A stretch of DNA of 64,000 nt from Sphingomonas oleivorans (lineage in GTDB: Bacteria; Pseudomonadota; Alphaproteobacteria; Sphingomonadales; Sphingomonadaceae). The notes under the pieces were generated by a model, which was given only the letters and a program-made list of their open reading frames with translations, made no database searches and was not told the DNA's origin. The translations under genes and the position numbers were made by a program. Below are positions 8,374-16,691 of the stretch, piece after piece (the first letter of the stretch is position 1; each line of letters begins with the position of its first letter). The DNA is taken from positions 274,933-338,932 of the forward strand of contig NZ_NWBU01000005.1 of NCBI RefSeq assembly GCF_003050615.1. Reading direction: 5' to 3'.

Positions 8374-9885
8374 TCAGCGCAGCGCGCCGTCCCGGTTCAG
8401 CCGGGCGATCTCGGCATCGATCACGGCGAGCGCCTCGTTGCGCTGACGGGCGGCCAGATCCTTTTCCCGTGCAAGGTCCATGCGCGCATCGCGCAGCGCC
8501 TCCAGCATATCGGCGCGGATCGCCTTTGTGTCGCCACAGGCCGAAGCCATGTCGCCGATCGCCCGGGCATCGTCCCCCGTCACGACCTTCGCCCCCGGCC
8601 GGCCGGCGCATGCCGCCTCGAGGCCGGCCCGCGCCGCCGCGAGCGAACTGCGCACCATCCCGGCAATATCCATATTGGCAACTGCCGCCTCCGCCGCCTG
8701 TCGCGCCTGCTTCGCGGCCGCCTCCGCCTGCAACCTGGCGGCCCGCGCACGCTCCTCGGCCTCCATGGCCGCGCGCATCGCTTCGTCCAGGCTCGGCGGG
8801 GATGGCGGGGACGGCGGAACGGGCGCGGCAGGCGGCTCGGGAGCAGCAGGCGCGGCAGGCGGCGCAGCCATAGGCACCGGCGGCACGGGCGGGACCGGTG
8901 GCATCGGGGCGACCGCGGCGACATGCCGCTCGACCTTGCGCGCCGTCTCGGCGGCGAACCCGCCCGACGCGGTCAGCAACAGTCCGCCCGCCACGATCGC
9001 GACCCCGATCGCCGCGCCGGCCCGGCGCCGCGCGGCACTTTTATGAACCTGCGCCATCATCTTCAGTCTCCTCTTGAGTTGATCGGCGGGATGGAGCGCG
9101 CAGGCTGCGGCGGGCAGGCGCGCGCAGGCGGATTTGACCACCGCCAGCCCATAGGCATGCCGTTCCCCCGCCGGCGCTTCGGCGAGCACGGTGGCATCGC
9201 AGGCAAGCTCCTGATCGTTACGGAAAGCGCGATAGGCGAGATGCGCGATCGGGTTGAACCAGTGGAGCGACAGCAGCAGCAATGCCGCGCCATTCGCGAT
9301 CAGATCGCCGCGAATATGATGCGCCACCTCATGCGCGAGCGCCAGCCGCTGCTCGCGCCGGTCGTAGCGCGTCGTGAAATCGGCGGGCAGCAATATGTAG
9401 CGGCGGACAATGCCCGCCGCGAGCGGCCCCTGCCCGCCCTTCCCGATCCTGACGGAAATGCCGCAGTCCCGGCTGAGCAGGACGGATCGCTCCAGCGCCC
9501 GGCGCAGGAAGCGGCGATAGGCGACGACATGCCACCCGAAATGGATGAGCGCGCCCAGCAGCCACAGCATGAGCAGCGCCGCCATCCAGTCGAAGCGCGC
9601 GACCGGAACGGGCGCCGCCTCCCCAGCGCGCGCCGCCGCCTGCACCCCGATCGCCGAAATGGCCGAAAGGTCGATCCGCACCGGCAGATGCGCGACGGGC
9701 TGCGCCACGGCCAGTTCCGGCAGCGGCGGAAGCACCATCCGGAGCGCGGGCAGCAGCCAGAGCAGATAGGCGATGCGCGCCCCGAACAGCGCCTGCGCCC
9801 GCCCCCGCAGCGCGAGCACGAGCAGCATCAGCAGCGTCGAGGCGAACAGCGTCTCCACCATCCATGAGACGGGCAGGCCGCTCAT
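8374..9885 (-). CDS. M56 family (BlaR1/MecR1-type) membrane metallopeptidase
   Basis: A 503-residue membrane zinc protease. N-terminal TM helices are seen at about 10-27, 38-52 and 100-120; the zinc motif HEVAHH is at 185-190, and a further TM segment follows near 290-310. Family members cleave a partner BlaI-type repressor after sensing an outside signal. Here the usual C-terminal penicillin-binding sensor is absent. Instead there is a Pro-rich linker (repeats of PPVP and AAPEPP) and an Ala/Glu/Arg-rich helical region with a two-cysteine segment. Its ATG overlaps the stop of the BlaI-like gene by 4 bp. The signal sensed is unknown. Confidence 0.9.
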   Translation of the reverse strand: MSGLPVSWMVETLFASTLLMLLVLALRGRAQALFGARIAYLLWLLPALRMVLPPLPELAVAQPVAHLPVRIDLSAISAIGVQAAARAGEAAPVPVARFDWMAALLMLWLLGALIHFGWHVVAYRRFLRRALERSVLLSRDCGISVRIGKGGQGPLAAGIVRRYILLPADFTTRYDRREQRLALAHEVAHHIRGDLIANGAALLLLSLHWFNPIAHLAYRAFRNDQELACDATVLAEAPAGERHAYGLAVVKSACARLPAAACALHPADQLKRRLKMMAQVHKSAARRRAGAAIGVAIVAGGLLLTASGGFAAETARKVERHVAAVAPMPPVPPVPPVPMAAPPAAPAAPEPPAAPVPPSPPSPPSLDEAMRAAMEAEERARAARLQAEAAAKQARQAAEAAVANMDIAGMVRSSLAAARAGLEAACAGRPGAKVVTGDDARAIGDMASACGDTKAIRADMLEALRDARMDLAREKDLAARQRNEALAVIDAEIARLNRDGALR

Positions 9886-10250
9886 GACTTGAGCGCCTTC
9901 AGCAGCGCCTCGATCTCGGCGATATCCTCGTCCGACAGGTCGCCCCGCTCGGCAAGCTGCGCCACCAGCGGCGCCGCCCGCCCGCCGAACAGCCGATCGA
10001 CCAGCCGGCGCGATTCCTGCCCCACATAATCCTCGCGCGCGACCGCCGGTCGATAGAGATAGCGGCGGCCATCCTCCTCATGCGTGAGCGCCCCCTTGCC
10101 CAGCAGGCGCGACAGCATCGTCTTGACCGTCCGGTCGCTCCAGCCCCGTGCCGGGTCGATCCGCTCGCTGATCTCGGCGGCGGTGAGCGGCGCCTCCGCC
10201 CACAGCACCTCCATCACCACAGCCTCGCCGTCGCTGATCCGCTCCGCCAT
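9882..10250 (-). CDS. BlaI/MecI/CopY-family transcriptional repressor
   Basis: A 122-residue winged-helix repressor. The N-terminal DNA-binding domain is at about 5-72 (VVMEVLWAEAPLTAAEI, then WSDRTVKTMLSRLLGKGAL) with the wing at EEDGRRYLYRPAV, and a C-terminal dimerisation helix pair follows. BlaI-family proteins repress their own operon until cut by the partner M56 protease, which is the next gene (4-bp ATGA overlap). A perfect palindrome 13 bp upstream of the start is the likely operator. No beta-lactamase gene is adjacent, so this pair probably controls itself plus unknown targets elsewhere. Confidence 0.92.
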   Translation of the reverse strand: MAERISDGEAVVMEVLWAEAPLTAAEISERIDPARGWSDRTVKTMLSRLLGKGALTHEEDGRRYLYRPAVAREDYVGQESRRLVDRLFGGRAAPLVAQLAERGDLSDEDIAEIEALLKALKS

Positions 10251-10262
10251 GCCGCACCTTTC

Positions 10263-10302
10263 CGATTACGGATGTAGTCATACAAGATTACATCCGTAAT
10301 CG
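10263..10302. promoter_or_regulatory. Palindromic operator of the BlaI-like repressor operon
   Basis: Perfect 14-bp inverted repeat: CGATTACGGATGTA (10263-10276) and TACATCCGTAATCG (10289-10302), spacer 12 bp. It contains the TGTA/TACA half-sites typical of BlaI-family operators. It lies 12 bp before the repressor start codon on the minus strand. Confidence 0.75.
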
Positions 10303-10331
10303 TCAAGCCGGCGTACGCCTCGGCGACGGGA

Positions 10332-10453
10332 CCTTTGCGCAGCCCATCGTCATGCCGAACTTGTTTCGGCATCCACACCGCATCCGCACCGTCGCGCGGG
10401 TTTCACGGTGGACCCTGAAACAAGTTCAGGGTGACGATGGACTTATGCAAAGA
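10332..10453. repeat. Dispersed palindromic repeat, family R1, copy A
   Basis: About 120 bp bounded by inverted TTTGC/GCAAA ends. It contains GTCATGCCGAACTTG...CGGCATCCA, a central CCGTCGCGCGGGTTTCACGG core, and TGGACCCTGAAACAAG...GGTGAC. A near-identical copy lies at 51447-51566. Confidence 0.8.
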
Positions 10454-10472
10454 TCTGCGGCGACAGGGCAGA

Positions 10473-10847
10473 TCAGCCTGGATCGGACACCTGCGGCCCC
10501 GCATGGTTGCGCCCGTCGAACGGCACGATCCGCACGTCGAGCCCATGCCCTTCGTCCAGGCAGCGCAGGTTGACGCTGATCGAATTGGGATGGGACAAGG
10601 GCTTGTAGAAGCTCTTTATCCCGCATTGCGTGCAGAATATGTGCCGCGCCCGGCCGCTGCCGAAGCGATAGGTGGTCGTATCCCGCTTGCCTTCGAGCAG
10701 CCGGAATCGCGTCTCGGGCACGATCAGGTGCAGATAGCCCGTCATGCTGCAGATCGAGCAGTCGCAGTCGAATATCTCGACCGGCCCGTCCGGCAACGAG
10801 GCCTCGAACCGCACCAGCCCGCAATGGCATCCACCCTCGACGATCAA
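10473..10847 (-). CDS. GFA-family (glutathione-dependent formaldehyde-activating-like) zinc protein
   Basis: A 124-residue Mss4-like fold protein. Zinc-binding cysteines appear as GGCHCG (C7, C9), CDCSIC (28-33) and FCTQCG near residue 71. Relatives include Gfa, which speeds S-hydroxymethylglutathione formation, but most members have no proven activity. The start is TTG at 10847, overlapping the CsaA-like stop by 4 bp (TTGA), which supports this unusual start through translational coupling. The repeat R1 copy A follows its end. Function beyond the fold is not inferable. Confidence 0.85.
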   Translation of the reverse strand: MIVEGGCHCGLVRFEASLPDGPVEIFDCDCSICSMTGYLHLIVPETRFRLLEGKRDTTTYRFGSGRARHIFCTQCGIKSFYKPLSHPNSISVNLRCLDEGHGLDVRIVPFDGRNHAGPQVSDPG

Positions 10848-11215
10848 AACAGCCTCCCGCCGTCCGGCACCGTCCGGTCCGGCGCGAACAGCACCACCTC
10901 GCCCTCCGCATCGGGAAAGCCGAGCGTCAGCACTTCGGACATGAACTTGCCGATCTGTCGCGGCGGGAAATTCACCACCGCCGCCACCTGCCGCCCGACA
11001 AGCTCCTCGGCGTCATAATGGCGCGTGATCTGTGCGCTCGATTTCTTCCGGCCGATCGCCGGCCCGAAATCGATCAGCAGCTTCCAGGCCGGCTTGCGCG
11101 CCTCGGGAAATGGCTCCACGGAGACGATCGTGCCGATGCGGATGTCCACCGCCAAAAATTGGTCGAAGCCGATCGGCGGCGCGGCCGGCGCCGCAGGGTC
11201 GTGAAGCATGTGCAT
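10844..11215 (-). CDS. csaA: CsaA-type tRNA-binding / chaperone-like protein
   Basis: A 123-residue protein built of one OB-fold tRNA-binding domain (the EMAPII/Arc1p/MetG C-terminal type). Motifs seen: DIRIGTIVSVEPFPEARKP, KLLIDFG, SAQIT and VNFPPRQIGKFMSEVL, all characteristic of CsaA. CsaA of Bacillus has chaperone-like activity and binds tRNA; the role in Gram-negatives is less clear. Start chosen at ATG 11215 because AGGAAG lies about 6 nt upstream. The stop overlaps the GFA-like gene by 4 bp, forming a two-gene unit divergent from rarA. Confidence 0.88.
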   Translation of the reverse strand: MHMLHDPAAPAAPPIGFDQFLAVDIRIGTIVSVEPFPEARKPAWKLLIDFGPAIGRKKSSAQITRHYDAEELVGRQVAAVVNFPPRQIGKFMSEVLTLGFPDAEGEVVLFAPDRTVPDGGRLF

Positions 11216-11299
11216 GGCAGGCTTCCTGCCTTCCGTCCGCGCCCGAAGCAAGCGGCCGGGGTGAAGCGCGGCCGGTTATGCCCTATATCGCGTGGAACC

Positions 11300-12610
11300 A
11301 TGCCCGATCTCTTCGCCGCTCCCGAAATCGCCGCGCCCGCCGAAGCCGCGCCGCTCGCCGATCGCCTGCGCCCCACAAGGCTGGAAGATGTGATCGGCCA
11401 GGATCATCTGACCGGCCCGCAGGGCGCGATCGGCCGGATGGTCGCGGCCGGGCGCCTCTCCTCGATGATCCTGTGGGGGCCGCCGGGCACGGGCAAGACC
11501 AGCATCGCGCGGCTGCTCGCCGATGCGGTGGGGCTGCGCTTCGCCGCCATATCGGCGGTCTTCTCCGGCGTCGCGGATCTCAAGAAGGTCTTTGCCGAGG
11601 CACGCGATCATGCCCGGCTCGGCACGCGCACCCTGCTCTTCGTGGACGAGATCCACCGCTTCAACCGCGCCCAGCAGGATGGCTTCCTGCCCTATGTCGA
11701 GGACGGCACGGTGATCCTGGTCGGCGCCACGACCGAAAATCCCTCCTTCGAACTGAATGCAGCGCTCCTCTCCCGCGCGCAGGTGCTGATCCTCAGCCGG
11801 CTCGATGCCGCGGCGCTGGAGACGCTCCTCGCGCGCGCCGAGCAGGCGGAAGGCCGGCCGCTCCCGCTCACGCCCGAGGCCCGCGCCGCGCTGGTCGCCA
11901 GCGCCGATGGCGACGGCCGTTTCCTGCTCAACCAGGTCGAGACGCTTTTCTTGGTGAATCTCGCCGAGCCGCTCGATCCGGCCGGCCTCGCCAGCCTGCT
12001 CCACCGCCGCGTCCCGGTCTATGACAAGGATCGGGAGGGGCATTACAATCTCATCTCCGCGCTTCACAAATCGCTGCGCGGATCGGATCCGCAGGCCGCG
12101 CTCTATTATCTCGCGCGCATGCTGGTGGCGGGCGAAGAGCCGCTCTATGTGCTGCGCCGCCTCGTCCGCTTCGCATCGGAAGATGTCGGCCTCGCCGATC
12201 CGCAGGCGCTAGTGCAATGCCTCGCCGCCAAGGACGCCTATGATTTCCTCGGCTCTCCCGAAGGCGAGCTGGCGATCGTCCAGGCCTGCCTCTATCTCGC
12301 CACCGCGCCCAAATCGAACGCGGCCTACAAGGCGCACAAGGCCGCCTGGAGCTCGGCGAAGCAGACCGGCTCGCTCATGCCGCCCAGGACGATCCTCAAC
12401 GCGCCGACGCGGCTGATGAAGGATATCGGCTACGGCAAGAACTATGCCTATGACCATGATCAGCCCGATGCCTTTTCGGGCGACGATTATTGGCCGGAGG
12501 AGATGCAGCCGCAGAATTTCTACGCCCCCTCCCCGCGCGGCTTCGAGGCCAAGATCGCCGAGCGGCTGGCCTATTGGGACAATCTGCGCAAGGAGCGGCG
12601 CGGCGGCTGA
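11300..12610 (+). CDS. rarA: Replication-associated recombination protein RarA (MgsA)
   Basis: A 436-residue AAA+ ATPase acting at stalled replication forks. Walker A GPPGTGKT is at 60-67 and Walker B LLFVDEIH at 112-119, followed by sensor 1 (LVGATTENPSFELN) typical of the RarA/Mgs1/WRNIP1 group. The C-terminal tetramerisation region with PNSNAA-like KSNAAYKAHKAAW and the final YAYDHD-containing tail are present. Start: ATG 11300, preceded by TGGAA. The stop codon shares one base with the ATG of the next gene (TGATG), so the two are translationally coupled. Confidence 0.96.
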   Translation: MPDLFAAPEIAAPAEAAPLADRLRPTRLEDVIGQDHLTGPQGAIGRMVAAGRLSSMILWGPPGTGKTSIARLLADAVGLRFAAISAVFSGVADLKKVFAEARDHARLGTRTLLFVDEIHRFNRAQQDGFLPYVEDGTVILVGATTENPSFELNAALLSRAQVLILSRLDAAALETLLARAEQAEGRPLPLTPEARAALVASADGDGRFLLNQVETLFLVNLAEPLDPAGLASLLHRRVPVYDKDREGHYNLISALHKSLRGSDPQAALYYLARMLVAGEEPLYVLRRLVRFASEDVGLADPQALVQCLAAKDAYDFLGSPEGELAIVQACLYLATAPKSNAAYKAHKAAWSSAKQTGSLMPPRTILNAPTRLMKDIGYGKNYAYDHDQPDAFSGDDYWPEEMQPQNFYAPSPRGFEAKIAERLAYWDNLRKERRGG

Positions 12611-13494
12611 TGCGCCGCTTCCGCCAATTCGCCTGCATCGACTGGTCCGGCGCCGCGGGCGAATATCAGAAGGGCATAGCGCTCGGCCTCTGCCGCGAGG
12701 GAGAGGAGGCGCCCGAGCTGCTGTCGCCGCCCGGCGGCTGGTCGCGCGCGGCGATCCTCCAATGGCTGCTCGATCGGGCCGCTGACGGCAGCGACATTCT
12801 GGTCGGCATCGATTTCTCCGCCTCGCTTCCCTTCGTCGATCGCGGCGGTTTTTTCCCCGAATGGCAGGAGAGCCCGACCGACGCGCCTGCGCTCTGGGCG
12901 CTGCTCGACAGGCTTTGCGCGACCGACGCGCATCTCGCCGCGGGCAGCATCCCTTTCCATGCGCAGATGGGGCGTCATTTCCGGCACAGGCGGGCGGCGG
13001 AGACGATCACGGGCGACCTGTTCGAGCAGCGGATGGGCCGCTTCCGCCGCACGGAACTGGCCTGCCGCGCGGGCGGCTTCGGCCATTGCGTCTCCAGCTT
13101 CAACCTGATCGGCGCCGCGCAGGTCGGCAAGTCCGCGCTTACCGGCATGCGCCTGCTCCACCGGCTGGCGGGCCGCGTCCCCATCTGGCCCTTCGATCCC
13201 CTGCCCCCGGCCGGCCCGGCGATCGTCGAAATCTACACCTCGATCGCCGCCCGGGCCGCAGGCGGGACGCGGGGACGCAGCAAGATCCGGGACGGTGGCG
13301 CACTCGATCGCGCGCTGGCCGCGCTCGACGCCCGCGCGCACAGGCCGCTCGATCGCTATGACGATCACAAGACGGACGCGCTCGTCACCGCCGCCTGGCT
13401 CCGCCGCGCCGCCGCCGATCCCATCCTCTGGTCGCCCTCTGCGCTCAGCCCGTTGATTCGACGCACGGAAGGCTGGACCTTCGGCGTCCGCTGA
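12610..13494 (+). CDS. RNase H-fold protein, DUF429-like, coupled to rarA
   Basis: A 294-residue protein without a firm name. Features fitting the DUF429/RNase H-like predicted nuclease group are an N-terminal strand with acidic residue CIDWSG (D11), a second strand GIDFSA (D68), an IVEIY segment (E207) and a C-terminal helix DDHKTDALVTAAW (D252, D256). These could form the acidic metal-binding centre of an RNase H-type nuclease. Its ATG overlaps the rarA stop (TGATG). That suggests, but does not prove, a shared role in fork or Holliday-junction processing. The DUF429 assignment is by motif reading only. Confidence 0.65.
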   Translation: MRRFRQFACIDWSGAAGEYQKGIALGLCREGEEAPELLSPPGGWSRAAILQWLLDRAADGSDILVGIDFSASLPFVDRGGFFPEWQESPTDAPALWALLDRLCATDAHLAAGSIPFHAQMGRHFRHRRAAETITGDLFEQRMGRFRRTELACRAGGFGHCVSSFNLIGAAQVGKSALTGMRLLHRLAGRVPIWPFDPLPPAGPAIVEIYTSIAARAAGGTRGRSKIRDGGALDRALAALDARAHRPLDRYDDHKTDALVTAAWLRRAAADPILWSPSALSPLIRRTEGWTFGVR

Positions 13495-13510
13495 CGCATG
13501 AGGGGGCGTG

Positions 13511-13586
13511 GCCGGGTTAGCTCAGCTGGTAGAGCAACCGCCTTGTAAGCGGTAGGTCGTCGGTTCGAGTCCGACACTCGGCACCA
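13511..13586 (+). tRNA. tRNA-Thr (anticodon TGT)
   Basis: Complete cloverleaf. Acceptor GCCGGGT pairs with ACTCGGC; the D-arm GCTC...GAGC, anticodon stem ACCGC/GCGGT with loop CTTGTAA (anticodon TGT, reads ACA) and T-arm GTCGG-TTCGAGT-CCGAC are all present. CCA is encoded at 13584-13586. Confidence 0.97.
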
Positions 13587-13598
13587 GCATTAACATAC

Positions 13599-13618
13599 AA
13601 CCGCCTTTCTGCGCGGTT
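13599..13618 (+). terminator. Short hairpin after tRNA-Thr
   Basis: AACCGC (13599-13604) and GCGGTT (13613-13618) with an 8-nt loop. There is no strong T-run. A possible processing or termination signal. Confidence 0.4.
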
Positions 13619-13749
13619 CCGGTGGCCAGTGCGATGATGCTCCGCAGGCGGCCGCTCACCCGCCGGATCTGCACGGCACTTCTCGGTGCGCCTTCCTCGC
13701 CGCCCGATCCAAGGCTACGAGTCCGTCAGGGTGGAGTGATGGGGGAAGA

Positions 13750-15150
13750 ATGCTCAATGACCAGATGCTGCCGGCGACGCCGCAGCCACTCCCCCGCTGC
13801 CTTGGCTTCTTCGGGATTCTGTTCCTGACGCTGTCGGTCGCGACGCCGGCATCCTCGCTGTTCGTGATCGTGCCCGGCATGCTCCAGGTCGCGGGCACGG
13901 GCGCGCTGTGGGCGCTGCTGCTGGCGGGGATCGTCTGCGTCGCCACCGCCTTCATCTATGCCGAGCTTTCGTCGGCCTGGCCGGTCGCGGGCGGGGAATA
14001 TGTGATGGTGGCGCAGACGCTCGGGCCGCTCGCCGGCTTCGTCATGCTCGGCATCAATGTCTTCAACAATCTGCTCTTCCCGCCGGTCGCCGCGCTTGGC
14101 GTGAGCGCCATCCTGGCGACAGTGCTGCCGGGGCTGCCGCAGGTTCCGGTGGCCGTGGCCGTGATGCTGCTGTCCACCGTCATCGGCCTCCTCAACATTC
14201 GCATCAACGCGCTCATCACCGGCATCTTCCTGGGATTGGAGGTGCTGGCGCTCGCTATCGTCGCGCTGCTCGGGCTCGCCGATGCCGCGCGGCCGCTGCC
14301 CGAGCTGCTGCTTCACCCGATGATGCCGGTGGAGGCAGCGCTGGCGCCCGCATCGGCCGCATCCATCGGCCTTGCCACCACCATCGCGATCTTCGCGCTC
14401 AACGGCTATGGCGCCGCGGTCTATTTCGGCGAGGAAATGCATGAGGCACCCCGCCTGATCGCGCGCGCCATCCTCGCCGCCCTGGGCCTCACGCTCCTGT
14501 TCGAAGGGTTGCCGATATTGGCCGGGCTGATCGGCGCGCCCGACCTGCAGGGCTTTCTGACGGCGGACGACCCGTTCGGCCTGCTCGTGCGGGATCGAGG
14601 CGGCGGCGCGCTCGCCGGCTGGGTCTCGATTGGCGTGGCGGTGGCGATCGTCAATGCGATCATCGCCTGCATCCTCGCCTGCGCGCGCTTCTTCTATGGA
14701 ACGGCGCGCGATTGCGCATGGGGCCGGCCGCTCGATGCATGGCTGGTGGCGGTCCATCCCCGCTTCGGCTCGCCCTGGATCGGGACATTGCTGATCGGCG
14801 CCGTCGGCACCGTCGCCTGCTTCCTGCCGCCCCAATTTCTGCTGGTGCTGAGCGGCGCGGGGCTGGTCGCGATCTATGCCGGCATCTGCCTCGCCGTCAT
14901 GGTCGGCCGCCGGACCGGCGCCACGGCCCATGCGCATTATCATATGCCGCTCTATCCGCTGGCGCCGCTCGTCACATTGGCAGCGCTCGGCTATGTCGTG
15001 TGGACCAGCTGGCTCGATCCCGAGGAAGGCCGGCCGGGGCTGATCGTCACGGCGGCCCAGATAGCGCTTTCGGCCCTCTATTATGCCCTGGTGCTGCGCC
15101 GTCGCGGTCTATGGCAGGTCCATATTCCTGCGCCCGCATCAGCCCTATGA
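13750..15150 (+). CDS. APC-superfamily amino acid/amine permease
   Basis: A 466-residue inner-membrane transporter with about 12 hydrophobic segments. The first helix holds the TPASSLF stretch that fits the unwound substrate/cation site of APC permeases, and AELSSAWPVAGGEYVMV matches the TM2 signature of the family. NGYGAAVYFGEEMHEAPRLIARAI is the conserved TM6-loop region (seen in two parts: YFGEEMHEAP and the following Arg). It probably imports an amino acid or polyamine in symport or exchange; the substrate is not deducible. It has a GGGGGAAGA ribosome site and lies alone after tRNA-Thr. Confidence 0.9.
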   Translation: MLNDQMLPATPQPLPRCLGFFGILFLTLSVATPASSLFVIVPGMLQVAGTGALWALLLAGIVCVATAFIYAELSSAWPVAGGEYVMVAQTLGPLAGFVMLGINVFNNLLFPPVAALGVSAILATVLPGLPQVPVAVAVMLLSTVIGLLNIRINALITGIFLGLEVLALAIVALLGLADAARPLPELLLHPMMPVEAALAPASAASIGLATTIAIFALNGYGAAVYFGEEMHEAPRLIARAILAALGLTLLFEGLPILAGLIGAPDLQGFLTADDPFGLLVRDRGGGALAGWVSIGVAVAIVNAIIACILACARFFYGTARDCAWGRPLDAWLVAVHPRFGSPWIGTLLIGAVGTVACFLPPQFLLVLSGAGLVAIYAGICLAVMVGRRTGATAHAHYHMPLYPLAPLVTLAALGYVVWTSWLDPEEGRPGLIVTAAQIALSALYYALVLRRRGLWQVHIPAPASAL

Positions 15151-15345
15151 AATGACCGAGCGCGGAGCCGGACATATCGGGATCAAGTCACGCGTCCCGG
15201 TACGGCCGATTCCCGTCCTTCACGAATATAAGACGGATCGAAGGAAGCGGAACTTCCAGCAGTTGACGCAAGTCGCTTTCAGAGGCGAAACATCCCTGCT
15301 GTCATAGGGGGGATATCGGGCATCTTGATCGATCTTGTCGGCGAA

Positions 15346-15362
15346 GTTCCGCGCGGCGGAAC
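15346..15362. promoter_or_regulatory. Candidate operator palindrome upstream of DAACS gene
   Basis: Perfect palindrome GTTCCGC-GCG-GCGGAAC, 39 bp before the transporter start. A third GCGGAAC half-site lies at 15247-15253, giving three copies in 120 bp. This pattern suggests a regulator binding site; the regulator is unknown. Confidence 0.45.
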
Positions 15363-15401
15363 GGATCGGGCCAATGATATGGCCCGCCGGTCATTTCCCC
15401 A

Positions 15402-16691
15402 ATGACTGAAGCCGCCTCCCCGGCCGGCCGGCGGCAGCCCTGGACGGGCGGGCGCGGCTGGTTCGCCATCGCGCTCTGGAAGCGCGTGCTGGGCGCGCTG
15501 CTGTGCGGCGTCGCGGTCGGCATTTTGTGGCCGTCGGCGGCGCCCCATGTCAGCTTCCTCGGCGACATCTTCGTGCGCCTCATCCGCATGCTGGTCGCAC
15601 CGATCGTGCTCGTCACGATCGCGGCGGGGGTGGTGTCGCTCGCCGATCCGAAGCGCCTCGGATCGCTCGGGCTCCGCACGCTCCTGCTGTTCGCGTCGAC
15701 GACGCTGGTCGCGGTCGCGATCGGCATGATGGTCGCATTGCTCATGCGCCCGGGCATGGGCGCCGATCTCGGCGCGGCCACGCCCGAACCGCTCGGCCCC
15801 GCCCGGCCCGTCGCCGAGCAGCTGATCGCCATCGTGCCGCTCAACATCGTCGAGGCGCTGGCCAAGGGCGACATGCTCGCGCTGATCTTCGTGGCGATCC
15901 TGCTCGGCGCCGGCACGATCGCGGCCGGCGAGGCGGGCCAGCCCTTCGCGCGCCTGCTCCAGTCCGCATCGACGGTGCTGCTGCACATCGTCCGCATCGT
16001 GATGGAGGCGACGCCCTTCGGCGTGTTCGCCTTGATCGCCAATGCGGTCGCGGCGAATGGCGTCGCCATTTTCGCCACGGTCGGGTGGCTGGCGCTCTGC
16101 GTCCTGATCGGCTCGGCGATCCAGGCGGGGATCGTCCACAGCCTGCTGATCCGGATCGGCGCGCGGCTGCCGGTCGCGCCCTTTTTCCGCGGCATCGTCG
16201 ATGCGCTCGCGGTCGCATTCGCCACCGCGTCGAGCTCCGCAACGCTGCCGGTGGCGATGCGCGTCGCGGCGGACAATCTCGGCATCGCCCGGCCGCTGCT
16301 CTCGACCGTGCTGCCGATCGGCGCCAGCATCGGCAAGGACGGCACGGCAATGTATGTCGGCCTGCTCAGCCTGTTCAGCCTGCAGGCGCTCGGCCATTCG
16401 CTGCACGGCGCCGACTATGCGATCATATTGCTCACCGCGACGCTGGCCGCGTTCGGCACCGCGCCGGTGCCTTCCGCATCGCTGTTCATGCTCGCCGCCG
16501 TGCTGGCGGCGGTCGGCGTGGACGCAGCACAGACCGCGCTCATCGTCGGCCTGGTGCTGCCGTTCGACCGGCTGCTCGACATGACGCGGACGGTTCCCAG
16601 CGCCACCGCCAATCTCGGCGTCGCCACGACGATCGCACGCTGGGAAGGCGCGATCGACGTCGAACGCTATCTGTCGAGGCCCGAAGCATGA
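15402..16691 (+). CDS. Dicarboxylate/amino acid:cation symporter family (DAACS) transporter, atypical ligands
   Basis: A 429-residue transporter of the GltP/DctA/GltPh fold with hairpin and TM segments in the usual order. The serine-rich HP1 motif ATASSSATLPV is present. The TM7 motif reads IGKDGTAMY where NMDGT is usual, and TM8 reads DRLLDMTRTVPSATAN, where the family has D-M-x-R-T-x-x-N-V-x-G-D. By alignment, GltPh Asn310, Met311, Asn401 and Asp405 correspond to Gly, Lys, Ser and Asn. Several sodium and substrate ligands are therefore changed. The stop overlaps the start of dacB by 4 bp. Substrate and coupling ion are uncertain. Confidence 0.88.
   Translation: MTEAASPAGRRQPWTGGRGWFAIALWKRVLGALLCGVAVGILWPSAAPHVSFLGDIFVRLIRMLVAPIVLVTIAAGVVSLADPKRLGSLGLRTLLLFASTTLVAVAIGMMVALLMRPGMGADLGAATPEPLGPARPVAEQLIAIVPLNIVEALAKGDMLALIFVAILLGAGTIAAGEAGQPFARLLQSASTVLLHIVRIVMEATPFGVFALIANAVAANGVAIFATVGWLALCVLIGSAIQAGIVHSLLIRIGARLPVAPFFRGIVDALAVAFATASSSATLPVAMRVAADNLGIARPLLSTVLPIGASIGKDGTAMYVGLLSLFSLQALGHSLHGADYAIILLTATLAAFGTAPVPSASLFMLAAVLAAVGVDAAQTALIVGLVLPFDRLLDMTRTVPSATANLGVATTIARWEGAIDVERYLSRPEA

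Noticed and set aside
15402-16691. Frameshift or pseudogene in the DAACS transporter
   Set aside because: The frame is intact at full length with other motifs conserved; the ligand changes look like divergence, not decay.
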